A stretch of DNA of 27,704 nt from JAWSUT01 sp033549345 (GCA_033549345.1 JAWSUT010000032.1:1-27704), one strand, 5' to 3'. Shown: positions 1-7,050, counted from the stretch's first letter. Numbers and translations: made by a program. The notes: generated by a model not told the origin, from the sequence alone.

Positions 1-37
1 AGCGTTCGTCCTGAGCCAGGATCAAACTCTCCGTAAA
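1..37 (-). rRNA. rrs: 16S ribosomal RNA, 5' end (partial)
   Basis: Read on the minus strand, the first 30 or so bases carry the universally conserved start of bacterial 16S rRNA (GAGTTTGATCCTGGCTCAG followed by GACGAACGCT). The mature 5' end is placed near position 37 by counting eight bases upstream of GAGTTTG, as in the E. coli numbering. The rest of the gene lies beyond the left edge of the window. Its leader, boxA and promoters lie upstream at higher coordinates, so transcription runs leftwards. Confidence 0.95.
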
Positions 38-81
38 GTATTTTCAAACCTGCCATAAGCGTCGCATTGCGTTGTTGCTGC

Positions 82-133
82 GGGAACCTGACATCCTCAA
101 CGTATACAAATACGTCTCCAGTGTCAGAACCCC
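82..133 (-). other. rRNA leader hairpin
   Basis: An extended inverted repeat: GGG..CTGACA..ACGTAT on one side and ATACGT..TGTCAG..CCC on the other, with symmetrical six-base internal loops and a four-base loop. It lies in the spacer between boxA and the mature 16S end. It probably folds in the precursor rRNA; whether it takes part in processing cannot be judged without the 3' flank of the 16S gene. Confidence 0.5.
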
Positions 134-276
134 TTGCGCCTAGCACTGCTTGCTTCTGCCAGTTTGAACTTCTTGTAGAAAGTTGATTGAATGGCTCCAA
201 TTTGTTTTGAAGCGTTTGCTCGTCCGGTTCAGAGGCTACCGAGTATCCCCTGCCTCGACGAAGCGTAAAAGTTGTA

Positions 277-292
277 CATCGAAAAATCGATG
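277..292 (-). other. small leader hairpin
   Basis: A perfect six-base-pair stem, CATCGA and TCGATG, around a four-base loop, just downstream of boxA in the rRNA leader. The function is unknown. It lacks a following U-run long enough to be a terminator. Confidence 0.4.
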
Positions 293-310
293 GTACTTCG
301 CATGGCATTT

Positions 311-335
311 CCTGTTCAGTTTTCAAAGAGCAAAA
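311..335 (-). promoter_or_regulatory. boxA rRNA antitermination site
   Basis: On the minus strand the leader reads TGCTCTTTGAAAACTGAAC, matching the boxA element of Bacillus-type rRNA leaders, where NusB and S10 load to make RNA polymerase resistant to Rho and intrinsic pausing. It sits downstream of all three promoters and upstream of the 16S gene, the expected position. Confidence 0.75.
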
Positions 336-373
336 CTCTTTACATCCTTGCCGCTTCCGCAGCACGGAATCTC

Positions 374-402
374 ATCTTAACATATTCAAGGCACCATTTC
401 AA
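374..402 (-). promoter_or_regulatory. rrn promoter P3 (sigma-A)
   Basis: Minus strand -35 TTGAAA (397-402), a 17-base spacer and -10 TAAGAT (374-379). This is the promoter nearest to the 16S gene and reads into boxA about 40 bases downstream. Confidence 0.6.
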
Positions 403-493
403 GAACCTTTTTCTGGTAAGATAACCGGCCGTTGGCCGCATCCGTGTCCTGCTTGTCGCAGCAAGTATGTAACCCGTGTTCAGCAGGAAACCT

Positions 494-522
494 ATTGTAT
501 CATATTTTCGACACACAGGCAA
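494..522 (-). promoter_or_regulatory. rrn promoter P2 (sigma-A)
   Basis: Minus strand -35 TTGCCT (517-522), 17-base spacer, -10 TACAAT (494-499). It is the middle of three tandem promoters for the rRNA operon. Confidence 0.6.
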
Positions 523-594
523 GAAACAGATTCTGGTATTTTCCCATCAATCCTGCGTCTTACCATTTCCCGCCGTCTTTCCGGCACGAATCTT

Positions 595-623
595 ATATTA
601 CCATGGTTCGCGAAACTTGTCAA
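595..623 (-). promoter_or_regulatory. rrn promoter P1 (sigma-A)
   Basis: Minus strand consensus -35 TTGACA (618-623), 17-base spacer, -10 TAATAT (595-600). The -35 box begins four bases beyond the stop codon of the 125-aa gene, so this is the most distal of three tandem promoters feeding the 16S gene. Confidence 0.7.
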
Positions 624-627
624 CCAG

Positions 628-1005
628 TTAAAGCATGGTTTTGCAGGAGTTTTCGTCCAGGCCGGCAAGCCGTGTAAAAGCGTCGCAAAATAAAGCCCAG
701 TTTTCCGGATAACCGTTTGTTCCACGGCTTAGAATCGTGCGGCTGCCAGCCTGCAGTTCCACCGACCAGGTAGACCCGTCCAGCATACAACAGTGCATAT
801 AATGATCTTCCCAGGAAAACACCCCGGCCTTTTCTACTTCCTTAATAAAGGTATCAATTTCTTCCTGTTTCAGTTTTTTGTTCTTTTCTTCAAGCACATT
901 ACCGTTAATGGACTTCACCCAGTACAGGGTATCCCCCCGGACATCCAACTGCCAGGATGGCCCGTAGTAGGCATGCAATGAAACAAGCAGCTTAAATTCC
1001 TGCAA
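628..1005 (-). CDS. hypothetical protein, 125 aa
   Basis: I do not recognise a named family. The start is a TTG at 1005: the next in-frame codons upstream reach a TGA stop, and AAGGAAG lies about nine bases before the TTG. The protein is soluble-looking, without signal peptide or membrane segment. The C-terminal half has the pattern DGSTWSVEL .. SRGTNGYPENWALFCDAF, a combination (tryptophan after DG, then a G-x-N-x-YP-x-NW segment) that I associate with small uncharacterised clostridial proteins; this is inference. A Cys-Cys pair lies in HYMHCCMLDG. The gene is transcribed towards the rRNA operon, and rrn promoter P1 begins four bases past its stop with no terminator between them, so read-through into the rrn leader is possible. 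Confidence 0.7.
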   Translation of the reverse strand: MQEFKLLVSLHAYYGPSWQLDVRGDTLYWVKSINGNVLEEKNKKLKQEEIDTFIKEVEKAGVFSWEDHYMHCCMLDGSTWSVELQAGSRTILSRGTNGYPENWALFCDAFTRLAGLDENSCKTML

Positions 1006-1091
1006 CGATACTCACTTCCTTACCCTAATTATCTCTTTGTTAAATGCCTGGTTTAGTTTGCAGACAGAATCATCACAATAATAGTTACTTC

Positions 1092-1097
1092 ATTATA
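1092..1097 (-). promoter_or_regulatory. possible -10 box for the 125-aa gene
   Basis: A perfect TATAAT lies on the minus strand in the gap between the iron-sulfur subunit gene and the 125-aa gene, about 90 bases before the TTG start. No good -35 box is found 16-18 bases upstream, so the call is tentative. Confidence 0.35.
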
Positions 1098-1119
1098 TAG
1101 CTGTTTTTTCGACGCTTAC

Positions 1120-1767
1120 CTATTTACACTGTAGGGCGCTAATTGCTTTATGAAGGTGAATTCCATTGGGGCAGGTACATTTAACGCACTCCGAACATTT
1201 ATCCAGTCCCATAGATTTTGCCTGCGCCCTGCGGTCTGTTTCGTCCCGCGGGTCCAGATGAAGCTGTGCCAGTTTTACAAACGGAAACGGTCCGCCAAAG
1301 GAAGCTTCATGGTCTTTATATTCCGGGCAGGACGCCACACAGCAAAGACATTCCAGACAATGCATCAGGTTTTTATGCAGCGGGTCTTCGTGCAGTTGGC
1401 CAAGCGGCTCTGTGTCCCTGCCCTGAGGATAAAGATTCAGGTTGCTTAGGGGTTCCATATAGGCTACACGGTCCACAGCAAGGCCGCGAAGCAGCGGCAG
1501 CCCTGCCAGCGGTGCAACCTGGGCGGTGGTCGCCAGCTTTGTCTTACAGGCAAGGCGGGGCTTACCGTCAGCCATAACGCCGCAGAGGCCGCAGCGGTCA
1601 AAGCGGCAGCCGTAACGGAAAGCCAGGGTTGGGTCAAGTTCTTCATAGATATACTGCAGGGCCTGCAGGACTGTGGCCCCGGGAGGACTTGGAACCTGGT
1701 ATTCCCGCGGTTCCATTGTTTTCTGAGCCGGATTAAAATGTAAAACAGTCAATGTTTTTTTCGTCAT
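1120..1767 (-). CDS. fumarate reductase/succinate dehydrogenase iron-sulfur subunit
   Basis: Electron-transfer subunit of a succinate:quinone oxidoreductase-like enzyme, 215 aa. An N-terminal plant-type ferredoxin fold carries 2Fe-2S ligands Cys54, Cys59, Cys62 and Cys74. A C-terminal domain carries Cys137, 140, 143 and 147 (C-x2-C-x2-C-x3-CP), then Cys191, 194, 197 and 199. The last group is unusual: the usual C-x5-C-x3-CP of SdhB/FrdB is here C-x5-C-x1-CP, two residues shorter, and I checked this on the DNA. ATG at 1767 is chosen over the upstream GTG at 1776 because GGGGTGG lies five to seven bases before it and its ATGA overlaps the stop of the flavoprotein gene, which suggests translational coupling. 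No gene for a cytochrome b membrane anchor is adjacent, so the complex may be soluble or use another partner. Confidence 0.88.
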   Translation of the reverse strand: MTKKTLTVLHFNPAQKTMEPREYQVPSPPGATVLQALQYIYEELDPTLAFRYGCRFDRCGLCGVMADGKPRLACKTKLATTAQVAPLAGLPLLRGLAVDRVAYMEPLSNLNLYPQGRDTEPLGQLHEDPLHKNLMHCLECLCCVASCPEYKDHEASFGGPFPFVKLAQLHLDPRDETDRRAQAKSMGLDKCSECVKCTCPNGIHLHKAISALQCK

Positions 1768-3419
1768 GATTTCCACCCCGCAATCCGGTGTTGTAGCTGG
1801 CCATTTGCGCTCCGCCGGATGATGATGTTTTTTTGCCAGGGGAACCCGCCGTCTTTAGGAAAGTCTTCCCGGAGGTGGGCGCCGCGTGATTCTTCCCGCA
1901 GCAGCGCTGAGGTCAGAATCAGTTTGGCCGTCTCCAGCATAACGTGCAGTTCCACCGCGTCTAGTAGTTCCAGGTTGTAAACCGTCTCATTGCAGACGTT
2001 GAGGTCTTCTGCTTCTTTTTGTAAGGCTGAGACAGTATCGATGGCGGAAAGCAGTTCCCTGCGGTTTTTTACAAATCCGGCCTGTTTCCACATTATCTCC
2101 TGGAGCCTGCGACTCAGGTGGGCCGGACGGTTTTTTCCTTTGGAACCAACTTTGCGGGACGACTCCCTTTTCGTGCTCACAGTTGTCCTGGCGGGTTTCT
2201 TTTTAGCCGACAGCGCGGCCGCGCGGCCCGCACGCAAGCCGTAGACCAGAATTTCAGTCAGTGCCGTCGAACCAAGCCGGTTACCCCCGTGGACACCACC
2301 CATCACTTCTCCCGCAACATACAGGCCGGGAACCGTTGTGTCACCATCCCGGTCGGCGATAACACCGCCCATCATGAAATGAACAGTGGGGAGTACATCC
2401 CAGGGCTCTTCCCAGTCAAACGCCTTCCTGCCGTACGCCGTAAGAACAGTATCTGTGATTCCCGAGGAGCGAACCCGGTCACGGAACACCGTCCCATCCG
2501 GACCCGCTAAATTAGGGGATAAATCCAACAGAAGGCCGCCGTGTTTCGTTACACGGCCTGCTTTAATGGGTTCAGCCATGGCCCTGACGACTGCGGCGCG
2601 CCCCATTTTAAAAATGCCTCCATCAAGGACATTGCTCCCATCCCCGTCTACAATTTTACCGGCAGGGCCTGCCACTACAGGCTCCCCGCAGACCAGGCCG
2701 CGGTAAGCCTGCGGATGTGTTATCCCAAACGGCAGGGCCTGTACCTGTTCCATGTCCATGAGTTCGGCTCCCGCGTGACAGGCCAGAACATAGCCATCCC
2801 CGGTTGAACCGCGGTTGTTGCTGGTCTGCGGGTAGAAAAGCCATCCCGCACCGCCCGTGGCCAGAACCACGGCTTGTGTGTCCAGGGTGTACTCTTCTGA
2901 AGTAGCTAGGTCTAATAAACGTACTCCGCAGACAATATCATCCTGCTTGACCAGTTCCAGAGCCAGCGTATCTTCCAGCAGGGTTATCCCGTACTTTGCC
3001 ACGGCCGAACGCAGTACCTGCCCGATACCGATTCCCGCGCCGGAACTTTGCAGTGTACGGGCATGCGAGTGCCCGCCGGACCGCGAAATAACATGATCTG
3101 CAAGTTCTCCTTTTTGATTCCGGGTAAATGTGTGCCCCAGTTCCTCTAACAGAGACAGTGCTTCCCGGCTGCCGTCCACCAGCGTCTCCACCAGTTCGCG
3201 GCGGCTCAGGCCCTCACCCGACTGGACCATGTTCTCAATAAAATTCTCTCTTGAATCTCCCGTCAAACCGGCACATGCTGTAAGCCCCACAGCCATTCGG
3301 GTATTGCCGTAACCGACAGGCTCTTTGCAGACAATTGCCACGCGTGCACCTTCTTTTGCTGCCGCGGCTGCTGCCATTACACCGGCTCCTCCACCGCCAA
3401 TGACGATTACGTCATGCAT
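1764..3419 (-). CDS. fumarate reductase/succinate dehydrogenase-like flavoprotein
   Basis: FAD-binding subunit, 551 aa, of the FrdA/SdhA/aspartate-oxidase family. The N-terminus has the dinucleotide-binding motif IGGGGAG; later come ATGGAG and the TGDG flavin motif, HFMMGG (active-site His) and GGNRLGSTAL near the C-terminal FAD contacts. Two family landmarks differ: the covalent-flavin histidine (SHT in SdhA) is GNTR here, and the substrate-loop QFHPT is QALPF. FAD is therefore probably bound non-covalently, and the substrate may not be succinate or fumarate. ATG at 3419 is preferred over the in-frame ATG at 3467: GGGGAG sits eight bases before it, while the upstream ATG overlaps the -10 box. 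The gene overlaps the iron-sulfur gene by four bases. Distant alternatives are aspartate oxidase and other 2-electron dehydrogenases, but the iron-sulfur partner argues for an Sdh/Frd-type enzyme. Confidence 0.88.
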   Translation of the reverse strand: MHDVIVIGGGGAGVMAAAAAAKEGARVAIVCKEPVGYGNTRMAVGLTACAGLTGDSRENFIENMVQSGEGLSRRELVETLVDGSREALSLLEELGHTFTRNQKGELADHVISRSGGHSHARTLQSSGAGIGIGQVLRSAVAKYGITLLEDTLALELVKQDDIVCGVRLLDLATSEEYTLDTQAVVLATGGAGWLFYPQTSNNRGSTGDGYVLACHAGAELMDMEQVQALPFGITHPQAYRGLVCGEPVVAGPAGKIVDGDGSNVLDGGIFKMGRAAVVRAMAEPIKAGRVTKHGGLLLDLSPNLAGPDGTVFRDRVRSSGITDTVLTAYGRKAFDWEEPWDVLPTVHFMMGGVIADRDGDTTVPGLYVAGEVMGGVHGGNRLGSTALTEILVYGLRAGRAAALSAKKKPARTTVSTKRESSRKVGSKGKNRPAHLSRRLQEIMWKQAGFVKNRRELLSAIDTVSALQKEAEDLNVCNETVYNLELLDAVELHVMLETAKLILTSALLREESRGAHLREDFPKDGGFPWQKNIIIRRSANGQLQHRIAGWKS

Positions 3420-3462
3420 ACCAAACACTCCCCGCAATTTCTGAAATTTCTCACTTTTCTCT

Positions 3463-3492
3463 ATCATAGTATGATTGTGCCATTCCGGTCAA
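3463..3492 (-). promoter_or_regulatory. promoter of the flavoprotein/iron-sulfur operon
   Basis: Minus strand -35 TTGACC (3487-3492), 18-base spacer, -10 TATGAT (3463-3468). The predicted transcription start lies about 37 bases before the chosen ATG at 3419. Confidence 0.55.
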
Positions 3493-3516
3493 ATATCTTT
3501 TGTTCGTGTTTTGCTC

Positions 3517-3545
3517 TTGAAATGTCCGTATTATTCGCTTACTAT
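3517..3545 (+). promoter_or_regulatory. promoter of the amidohydrolase gene
   Basis: Plus strand -35 TTGAAA (3517-3522), 17-base spacer, -10 TACTAT (3540-3545), 33 bases before the ATG. It is back to back with the promoter for the divergent flavoprotein operon; the two core promoters are about 25 bases apart. Confidence 0.5.
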
Positions 3546-3578
3546 GATACATAAGTCGGAAAATTCAGGCGGGTGACT

Positions 3579-4394
3579 ATGAACCATATTGACGCACACA
3601 TTCATCTCTATCCAGAGACATTAATGAATGCCATTTACCGTTACTTTGAAAAGCTTGGCTGGCATTTGCCCCTGCGCCCCGGAGTTGATGACACAATAGC
3701 ACACCTGCGGGCAAACAACGCCGAGAAGGCTTTTTTGCTTCTATACTCACACAAAACCGGCATGTCCAAGGACTTAAATCACTGGGCCCATCAACTGTGC
3801 CTGCGCCACAAAGAACTCGTCCCGTTTGGCTGTTTTTTCCCGGATGACGAGAAGCCTAAGGAACTTGTCAGGAACTGTCTGGTGGATTTTGGTTTTGCGG
3901 GCTTTAAGCTACATTTTAATGTCCAGCCGTACCGGCCCGATGATCGCCGCTACTTTCCGGTCTACCGCGGTATTATGGAATACGGCGGCGGGATTGTGAT
4001 GCATGTAGGTACCTTCCCCAATTCGGGCGACCACCTTGGCGCAGAACGTCTATTGGCTGCTTTGCAAAAGTTCCCTAAACTGAAAGTAATGGTTGCTCAT
4101 ATGGGCTTCTTTCAGACCGAAGATTTCTGGCGGATTATGGACCGATACCCCGGCGTGTATCTGGATACGGCATTTCTGTTAGGCAATCCGGATTTCTTCC
4201 ACGCTGACAGTGTGATTGCCGCTACACTGGAACGATTCCCCGACAGAGTTGTCTACGGCAGTGATTTTCCGTTAATCTGCCATCATCTCGGTGATGGCCT
4301 TGACCATATTGCTAAACTGCCCTGGGATCAAACACTGAAAAGAAAGCTTATGTATGAGAATGCAAACCGCTTTCTGGCACACATACCGGAATAG
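3579..4394 (+). CDS. TIM-barrel amidohydrolase (amidohydrolase-2 family)
   Basis: Metal-dependent hydrolase or decarboxylase of the amidohydrolase superfamily, 271 aa. Visible landmarks are HxH at His7/His9 on the first strand (DAHIHL), a lysine-bearing strand FKLHF near 109-113, His142 (VMHVGT), His174 (VAHMG) and Asp229 in YGSDFPL. This is the ACMSD/2-pyrone-dicarboxylate lactonase type of the superfamily; the substrate cannot be read from the sequence. ATG at 3579 is preferred to the in-frame GTG at 3573 because GGCGGGTGA, the likely ribosome binding site, covers that GTG. The gene stands alone with its own promoter, divergent from the redox operon; shared regulation is possible but unproven. 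Confidence 0.85.
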   Translation: MNHIDAHIHLYPETLMNAIYRYFEKLGWHLPLRPGVDDTIAHLRANNAEKAFLLLYSHKTGMSKDLNHWAHQLCLRHKELVPFGCFFPDDEKPKELVRNCLVDFGFAGFKLHFNVQPYRPDDRRYFPVYRGIMEYGGGIVMHVGTFPNSGDHLGAERLLAALQKFPKLKVMVAHMGFFQTEDFWRIMDRYPGVYLDTAFLLGNPDFFHADSVIAATLERFPDRVVYGSDFPLICHHLGDGLDHIAKLPWDQTLKRKLMYENANRFLAHIPE

Positions 4395-4399
4395 GTTTC

Positions 4400-4422
4400 G
4401 TTTACCTGTGTGTTTACCTGTG
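4400..4422 (+). repeat. direct repeat, 11 bases twice
   Basis: GTTTACCTGTG occurs at 4400-4410 and again at 4412-4422, a 12-base period, just upstream of the transporter promoter. It could be an operator or simply a local duplication. Confidence 0.4.
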
Positions 4423-4433
4423 CGTTTTATCTG

Positions 4434-4463
4434 TTGCAGGTTCGCAAAATGATGTGATATAAT
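4434..4463 (+). promoter_or_regulatory. extended -10 promoter of the DMT transporter
   Basis: A perfect TATAAT (4458-4463) preceded by TGA gives an extended -10 element. The -35 TTGCAG at 4434-4439 is weak, with an 18-base spacer. The start codon follows 29 bases later. Confidence 0.6.
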
Positions 4464-4492
4464 TGTGCCATTCTTGTATTTGAGAGGTTACT

Positions 4493-5419
4493 ATGCAAAA
4501 TACGACTAAGCTTCATGCTGTTTTGGCTATTCTGTTTACGACGTTGTTTTGGGGGCTTTCCTATTCCAGCACCAAGGTTCTTTTGGGCTCTTTGCTGCCG
4601 GCACAGATTGCATTCTTACGGTTGATTCTCGCGGCTCTGGTTTTGGGCGTGGGATTTGCGTTTTCCGGGAAGGCCAAAATCGGCCGTCCCGACCTTCCCC
4701 GCGTGGCTGCGGGAGCCGCCTTCGGTACGTTTCTGTATTTTATCTTTGAAAATAACGGACTGCGCTTCACCACAGCCGGTACCGGCTCCCTGATTATTGC
4801 CACCATACCTGTAATTAATGTGGTGGCAGGGGCTGTCCTGTTTCGGGAAAAGAATACTCTGAAACGCTGGATCGGCGTTCTGCTTTCCTTTGTCGGAGTG
4901 TATATGATTATTCGCTTTGGCAGTGATGGCGCATTGTCATTGGCCAACCTCAGAGGGAACCTGCTGGTATTTGGCGCTGCCTGCTCCTGGGTGGCTTTTA
5001 CACGGATTAACGAACCGCTGATGGCAAGACACGACAGCATTTCCGTGAATCTTTACCAGTCGGGAGTCGGCGTACTGCTGCTTGGTCTTTTGGTGCTCCC
5101 GGGTGGTGGTGTGGATGTATCTGTTTTTAGCGGAACGGTTCTGTTTAATTTAGCCTATCTTGGCATCTTTTGCTCTGCTGTCGCTTACTTTTTCTACCTT
5201 TTTGCACTACAGAACCTTGGGGCAGCCACTGTTACCAGCTTTCTCAACCTGGTTCCGGTATTTGGCGTCATCGGTGGTGCGATTATACTTAAAGAGGCTC
5301 TGGTGGCCGGCCAGCTTCTCGGTGGTGCGGTTGTCATAACGGGCGTAAGCCTGGTCACAATGACAGGAAAGCCTGTACGGGAAGAAGAATCCCCGGCACT
5401 GACACTTCAGGCCGATTAA
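4493..5419 (+). CDS. DMT-superfamily transporter (EamA family)
   Basis: Inner-membrane permease, 308 aa, with about ten hydrophobic segments arranged as two EamA repeats. The first half starts at LFWGLSYSSTKVLL and the second at LLVFGAACSWVAFTRI. Members of this family export amino acids, nucleotide-sugar precursors or other metabolites; the substrate cannot be predicted here. The ATG at 4493 follows GAGAGG at a suitable distance. It has its own promoter and a strong terminator directly downstream, so it is probably monocistronic. Confidence 0.88.
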   Translation: MQNTTKLHAVLAILFTTLFWGLSYSSTKVLLGSLLPAQIAFLRLILAALVLGVGFAFSGKAKIGRPDLPRVAAGAAFGTFLYFIFENNGLRFTTAGTGSLIIATIPVINVVAGAVLFREKNTLKRWIGVLLSFVGVYMIIRFGSDGALSLANLRGNLLVFGAACSWVAFTRINEPLMARHDSISVNLYQSGVGVLLLGLLVLPGGGVDVSVFSGTVLFNLAYLGIFCSAVAYFFYLFALQNLGAATVTSFLNLVPVFGVIGGAIILKEALVAGQLLGGAVVITGVSLVTMTGKPVREEESPALTLQAD

Positions 5420-5442
5420 GCAAACCGGTATACGTACGAAAC

Positions 5443-5480
5443 AAAAAATAGCTATACGGGAAACCGTATGGCTATTTTTT
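5443..5480 (+). terminator. intrinsic terminator after the DMT transporter
   Basis: A 17-base-pair hairpin (one G-U pair): the arm ending TAGCTATACGG pairs with CCGTATGGCTA around a GAAA loop. A-runs and T-runs flank both arms, so it could work in both directions. On the plus strand it ends in six T residues. Confidence 0.85.
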
Positions 5481-5487
5481 ATGTTTA

Positions 5488-5495
5488 CATACACT
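5488..5495 (+). promoter_or_regulatory. possible sigma-E -10 element upstream of the 40-aa gene
   Basis: CATACACT matches the sporulation sigma-E -10 consensus (CATACAnT). The -35 region would fall in the terminator arm and is not convincing. It is listed because the neighbouring yunB is a sporulation-associated gene. Confidence 0.25.
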
Positions 5496-5581
5496 TTGTC
5501 TCTTCCCCTGACCTTTGCCTGTCATGTCCGGCATGATGAGCAAATAATAATATTCTAAGGAAAGGGATGAGGAGGCTTTTT

Positions 5582-5704
5582 ATGAATATTAAACGAGGCT
5601 TTTATTTTGGTGTGGGATTTTGGCTGGCCGGAGTTGCAGTTACGATAATTCCTTTATTAATTTCCTTTTTTGTGGCTAGAGCCGTTATCTTCAGAATGCT
5701 TTAG
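5582..5704 (+). CDS. 40-aa single-span membrane peptide
   Basis: A short gene of 41 codons, MNIKRGFYFG at the start and VIFRML at the end. Residues about 9-36 are almost entirely hydrophobic, with basic residues on the N-terminal side (Lys4, Arg5) and two further arginines at the C-terminal end. A strong ribosome binding site, GAGGAGG, lies six bases before the ATG, and a terminator for the preceding gene isolates it upstream. I recognise no family. The stop codon is one base away from the stop of yunB on the other strand, with no terminator between them. The strong Shine-Dalgarno and clean membrane profile are the reasons for calling it; a sporulation role is only inferred from the neighbour. 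Confidence 0.6.
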   Translation: MNIKRGFYFGVGFWLAGVAVTIIPLLISFFVARAVIFRML

Positions 5705-5705
5705 T

Positions 5706-6389
5706 TTAATCTGTGGGAAGGGGGGCCGGCAGTGGGATGGTGTGGCCGGAGGGGAACTGTAAGTTAATTACGGTGTCGGGAACGTCACCGGGATAAATTG
5801 CGTCCACAATCGGGACAGTGGTGGACACTTTTGTTACCTCGGACACAAAGGGGATAACAACTTCCACCTCAGCGTGAATGTCCAGATAGATTTTATGACG
5901 GACCTGGTTAATGCCCGCCTCTTCAAACGTATCAATAATCTCTGTATTCACAAACCCGATGGGGATCAGGGTGATCGGGATGCGGGGGCCTGTATTGGCC
6001 AGCAGGTAAAAACCCAGAGCCTGACCGAGCGGGATATAGACTTTCTCCCCTTTCAGTGACGTCAGCGCATCCTGGACACGCATGGTGGTCTCGGCCATTA
6101 GGCGGTTGACTTCCATGTTATTGGTCTGCGCTAGTATAATTTTGCCTTCCCTGTCTTTTTGGAGCAGAATCAAATCCTGGTAAAGAATGTTTCTCGCCAC
6201 TTTTTCCGAAACTGCATTATTGATGGCCTCTGTGGCAATCACATCCGCTCTTGCTCCCGCAATGGAAAGGATGGTGGGACGAAGATTATTATCAAAATAG
6301 ACAAATATGCGGATCACGGCAAATAAAAAAACCACTAAAAGAAAAAACGCCGCGGCTTCCCGGCTGATATGTAGTCTGCGTTGGAACAT
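5706..6389 (-). CDS. yunB: sporulation protein YunB
   Basis: 227-aa protein of the YunB family, which in Bacillus belongs to the sigma-E regulon and is needed for efficient sporulation. After a short basic N-terminus (MFQRRLHISR) there is one membrane segment at about residues 12-32; the rest would be outside the membrane. Family-like features are EAINNAVSE near residue 50, and the later strings PLGQALG and IPITLIPIG. ATG at 6389 is chosen over the GTG/ATG at 6437 because GGGAGGG lies seven bases before it. A sigma-E-like promoter lies just upstream. It converges with the 40-aa peptide gene. Confidence 0.9.
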   Translation of the reverse strand: MFQRRLHISREAAAFFLLVVFLFAVIRIFVYFDNNLRPTILSIAGARADVIATEAINNAVSEKVARNILYQDLILLQKDREGKIILAQTNNMEVNRLMAETTMRVQDALTSLKGEKVYIPLGQALGFYLLANTGPRIPITLIPIGFVNTEIIDTFEEAGINQVRHKIYLDIHAEVEVVIPFVSEVTKVSTTVPIVDAIYPGDVPDTVINLQFPSGHTIPLPAPLPTD

Positions 6390-6406
6390 ACGCAACCCTC
6401 CCGTAC

Positions 6407-6435
6407 AGTATATGTGGGAAAGAGTAAAAGGTGAC
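6407..6435 (-). promoter_or_regulatory. sigma-E-like promoter of yunB
   Basis: Minus strand -10 CATATACT (6407-6414) resembles the sigma-E consensus CATACAnT at seven of eight positions. GTCACCTTT at 6427-6435 occupies the -35 region, 12 bases upstream. This is consistent with the known mother-cell expression of yunB in Bacillus, but the -35 match is only partial. Confidence 0.4.
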
Positions 6436-6437
6436 AA

Positions 6438-6465
6438 TTAGAAAAAATTCCTAATCTGTGATAAT
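6438..6465 (+). promoter_or_regulatory. possible promoter of the 2H phosphoesterase gene
   Basis: An extended -10 TGTGATAAT (-10 box 6460-6465) with a weak -35 TTAGAA at 6438-6443 and a 16-base spacer. It lies 25-40 bases before the start codon. Confidence 0.35.
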
Positions 6466-6489
6466 ATTTTGTTGTAGACCGGTGAGAGG

Positions 6490-7050
6490 GTGATTGCTGT
6501 GCTTCAGAAACCGTATTATCTTGTGGCCATACCTGAAGGGGAGATTATGGGCCGGCTGCGCCGTCTGCAAACATTCCTGTCAAGACGCTTTCGGATGTAC
6601 CGGGCTCCCTATCCCGGGCTTCATCTGACTGTCGGTGTGATAGAGGACGTTCACAAAATCTCAGACTCTTTTTCCCTCCTGCGGGATATTACCGCTGAAC
6701 ACCCTCCTTTTTCTGTAAACATTGAGGGAGAACGGTGTTTTGACGAACCGTTCTTGTCTGTGGGTGTTGATATTGTTTCCGAAAAGCTGGCATATCTGTC
6801 GGGTGAGGTGGAAGGGGCCTTAAGCAATGCCGGGCTCACTCCGCGGACATTTAACCGCTGGAATTTTCATATCAGCCTCATCCATCCCCAGTTTGCCCGG
6901 CGTGCCTGGTCGCGGGAAGAATTTCAGGAAGCTTGTCAAATTGTCAAAGAGTATGCGCCGCATGGCTGCTGCCAACTGACAGGCCTTGAGCTTTGGGAGC
7001 CGGAATTTCCGCCGCTCAACGTGGTTGAACGCTTTTCGTTTTCCTCATAA
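6490..7050 (+). CDS. 2H phosphoesterase, LigT-like (2'-5' RNA ligase family)
   Basis: 186-aa protein of the 2H phosphoesterase superfamily, which includes LigT/ThpR RNA cyclic phosphodiesterases. The two signature motifs are present at the expected spacing: His45-Leu-Thr-Val and His127-Ile-Ser-Leu. Such enzymes act on 2',3'-cyclic or 2'-5' linked phosphodiesters; the actual substrate is unknown. The start is GTG at 6490 or a second in-frame GTG at 6499; GAGAGG lies directly upstream of the first, so the second may be better spaced. A strong terminator overlaps the stop codon, so the gene is probably monocistronic. Confidence 0.8.
   Translation: MIAVLQKPYYLVAIPEGEIMGRLRRLQTFLSRRFRMYRAPYPGLHLTVGVIEDVHKISDSFSLLRDITAEHPPFSVNIEGERCFDEPFLSVGVDIVSEKLAYLSGEVEGALSNAGLTPRTFNRWNFHISLIHPQFARRAWSREEFQEACQIVKEYAPHGCCQLTGLELWEPEFPPLNVVERFSFSS

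Larger units (their letters stand above)
38..627 (-). other. 16S rRNA leader and promoter region (no protein gene)
   Basis: This 590-base stretch separates the 16S 5' end from the 125-aa gene. It contains three tandem sigma-A type promoters, a boxA-like antitermination site and several hairpins, each listed separately. Reading frames that cross it have no convincing ribosome binding site and overlap these elements, so I see no protein gene here. The part between 38 and 300 is the transcribed leader that would be removed during rRNA maturation. Confidence 0.8.

Noticed and set aside
432..677. 81-codon open frame on the plus strand
   Set aside because: It crosses rrn promoters P1 and P2 and the end of the 125-aa gene; no ribosome binding site.
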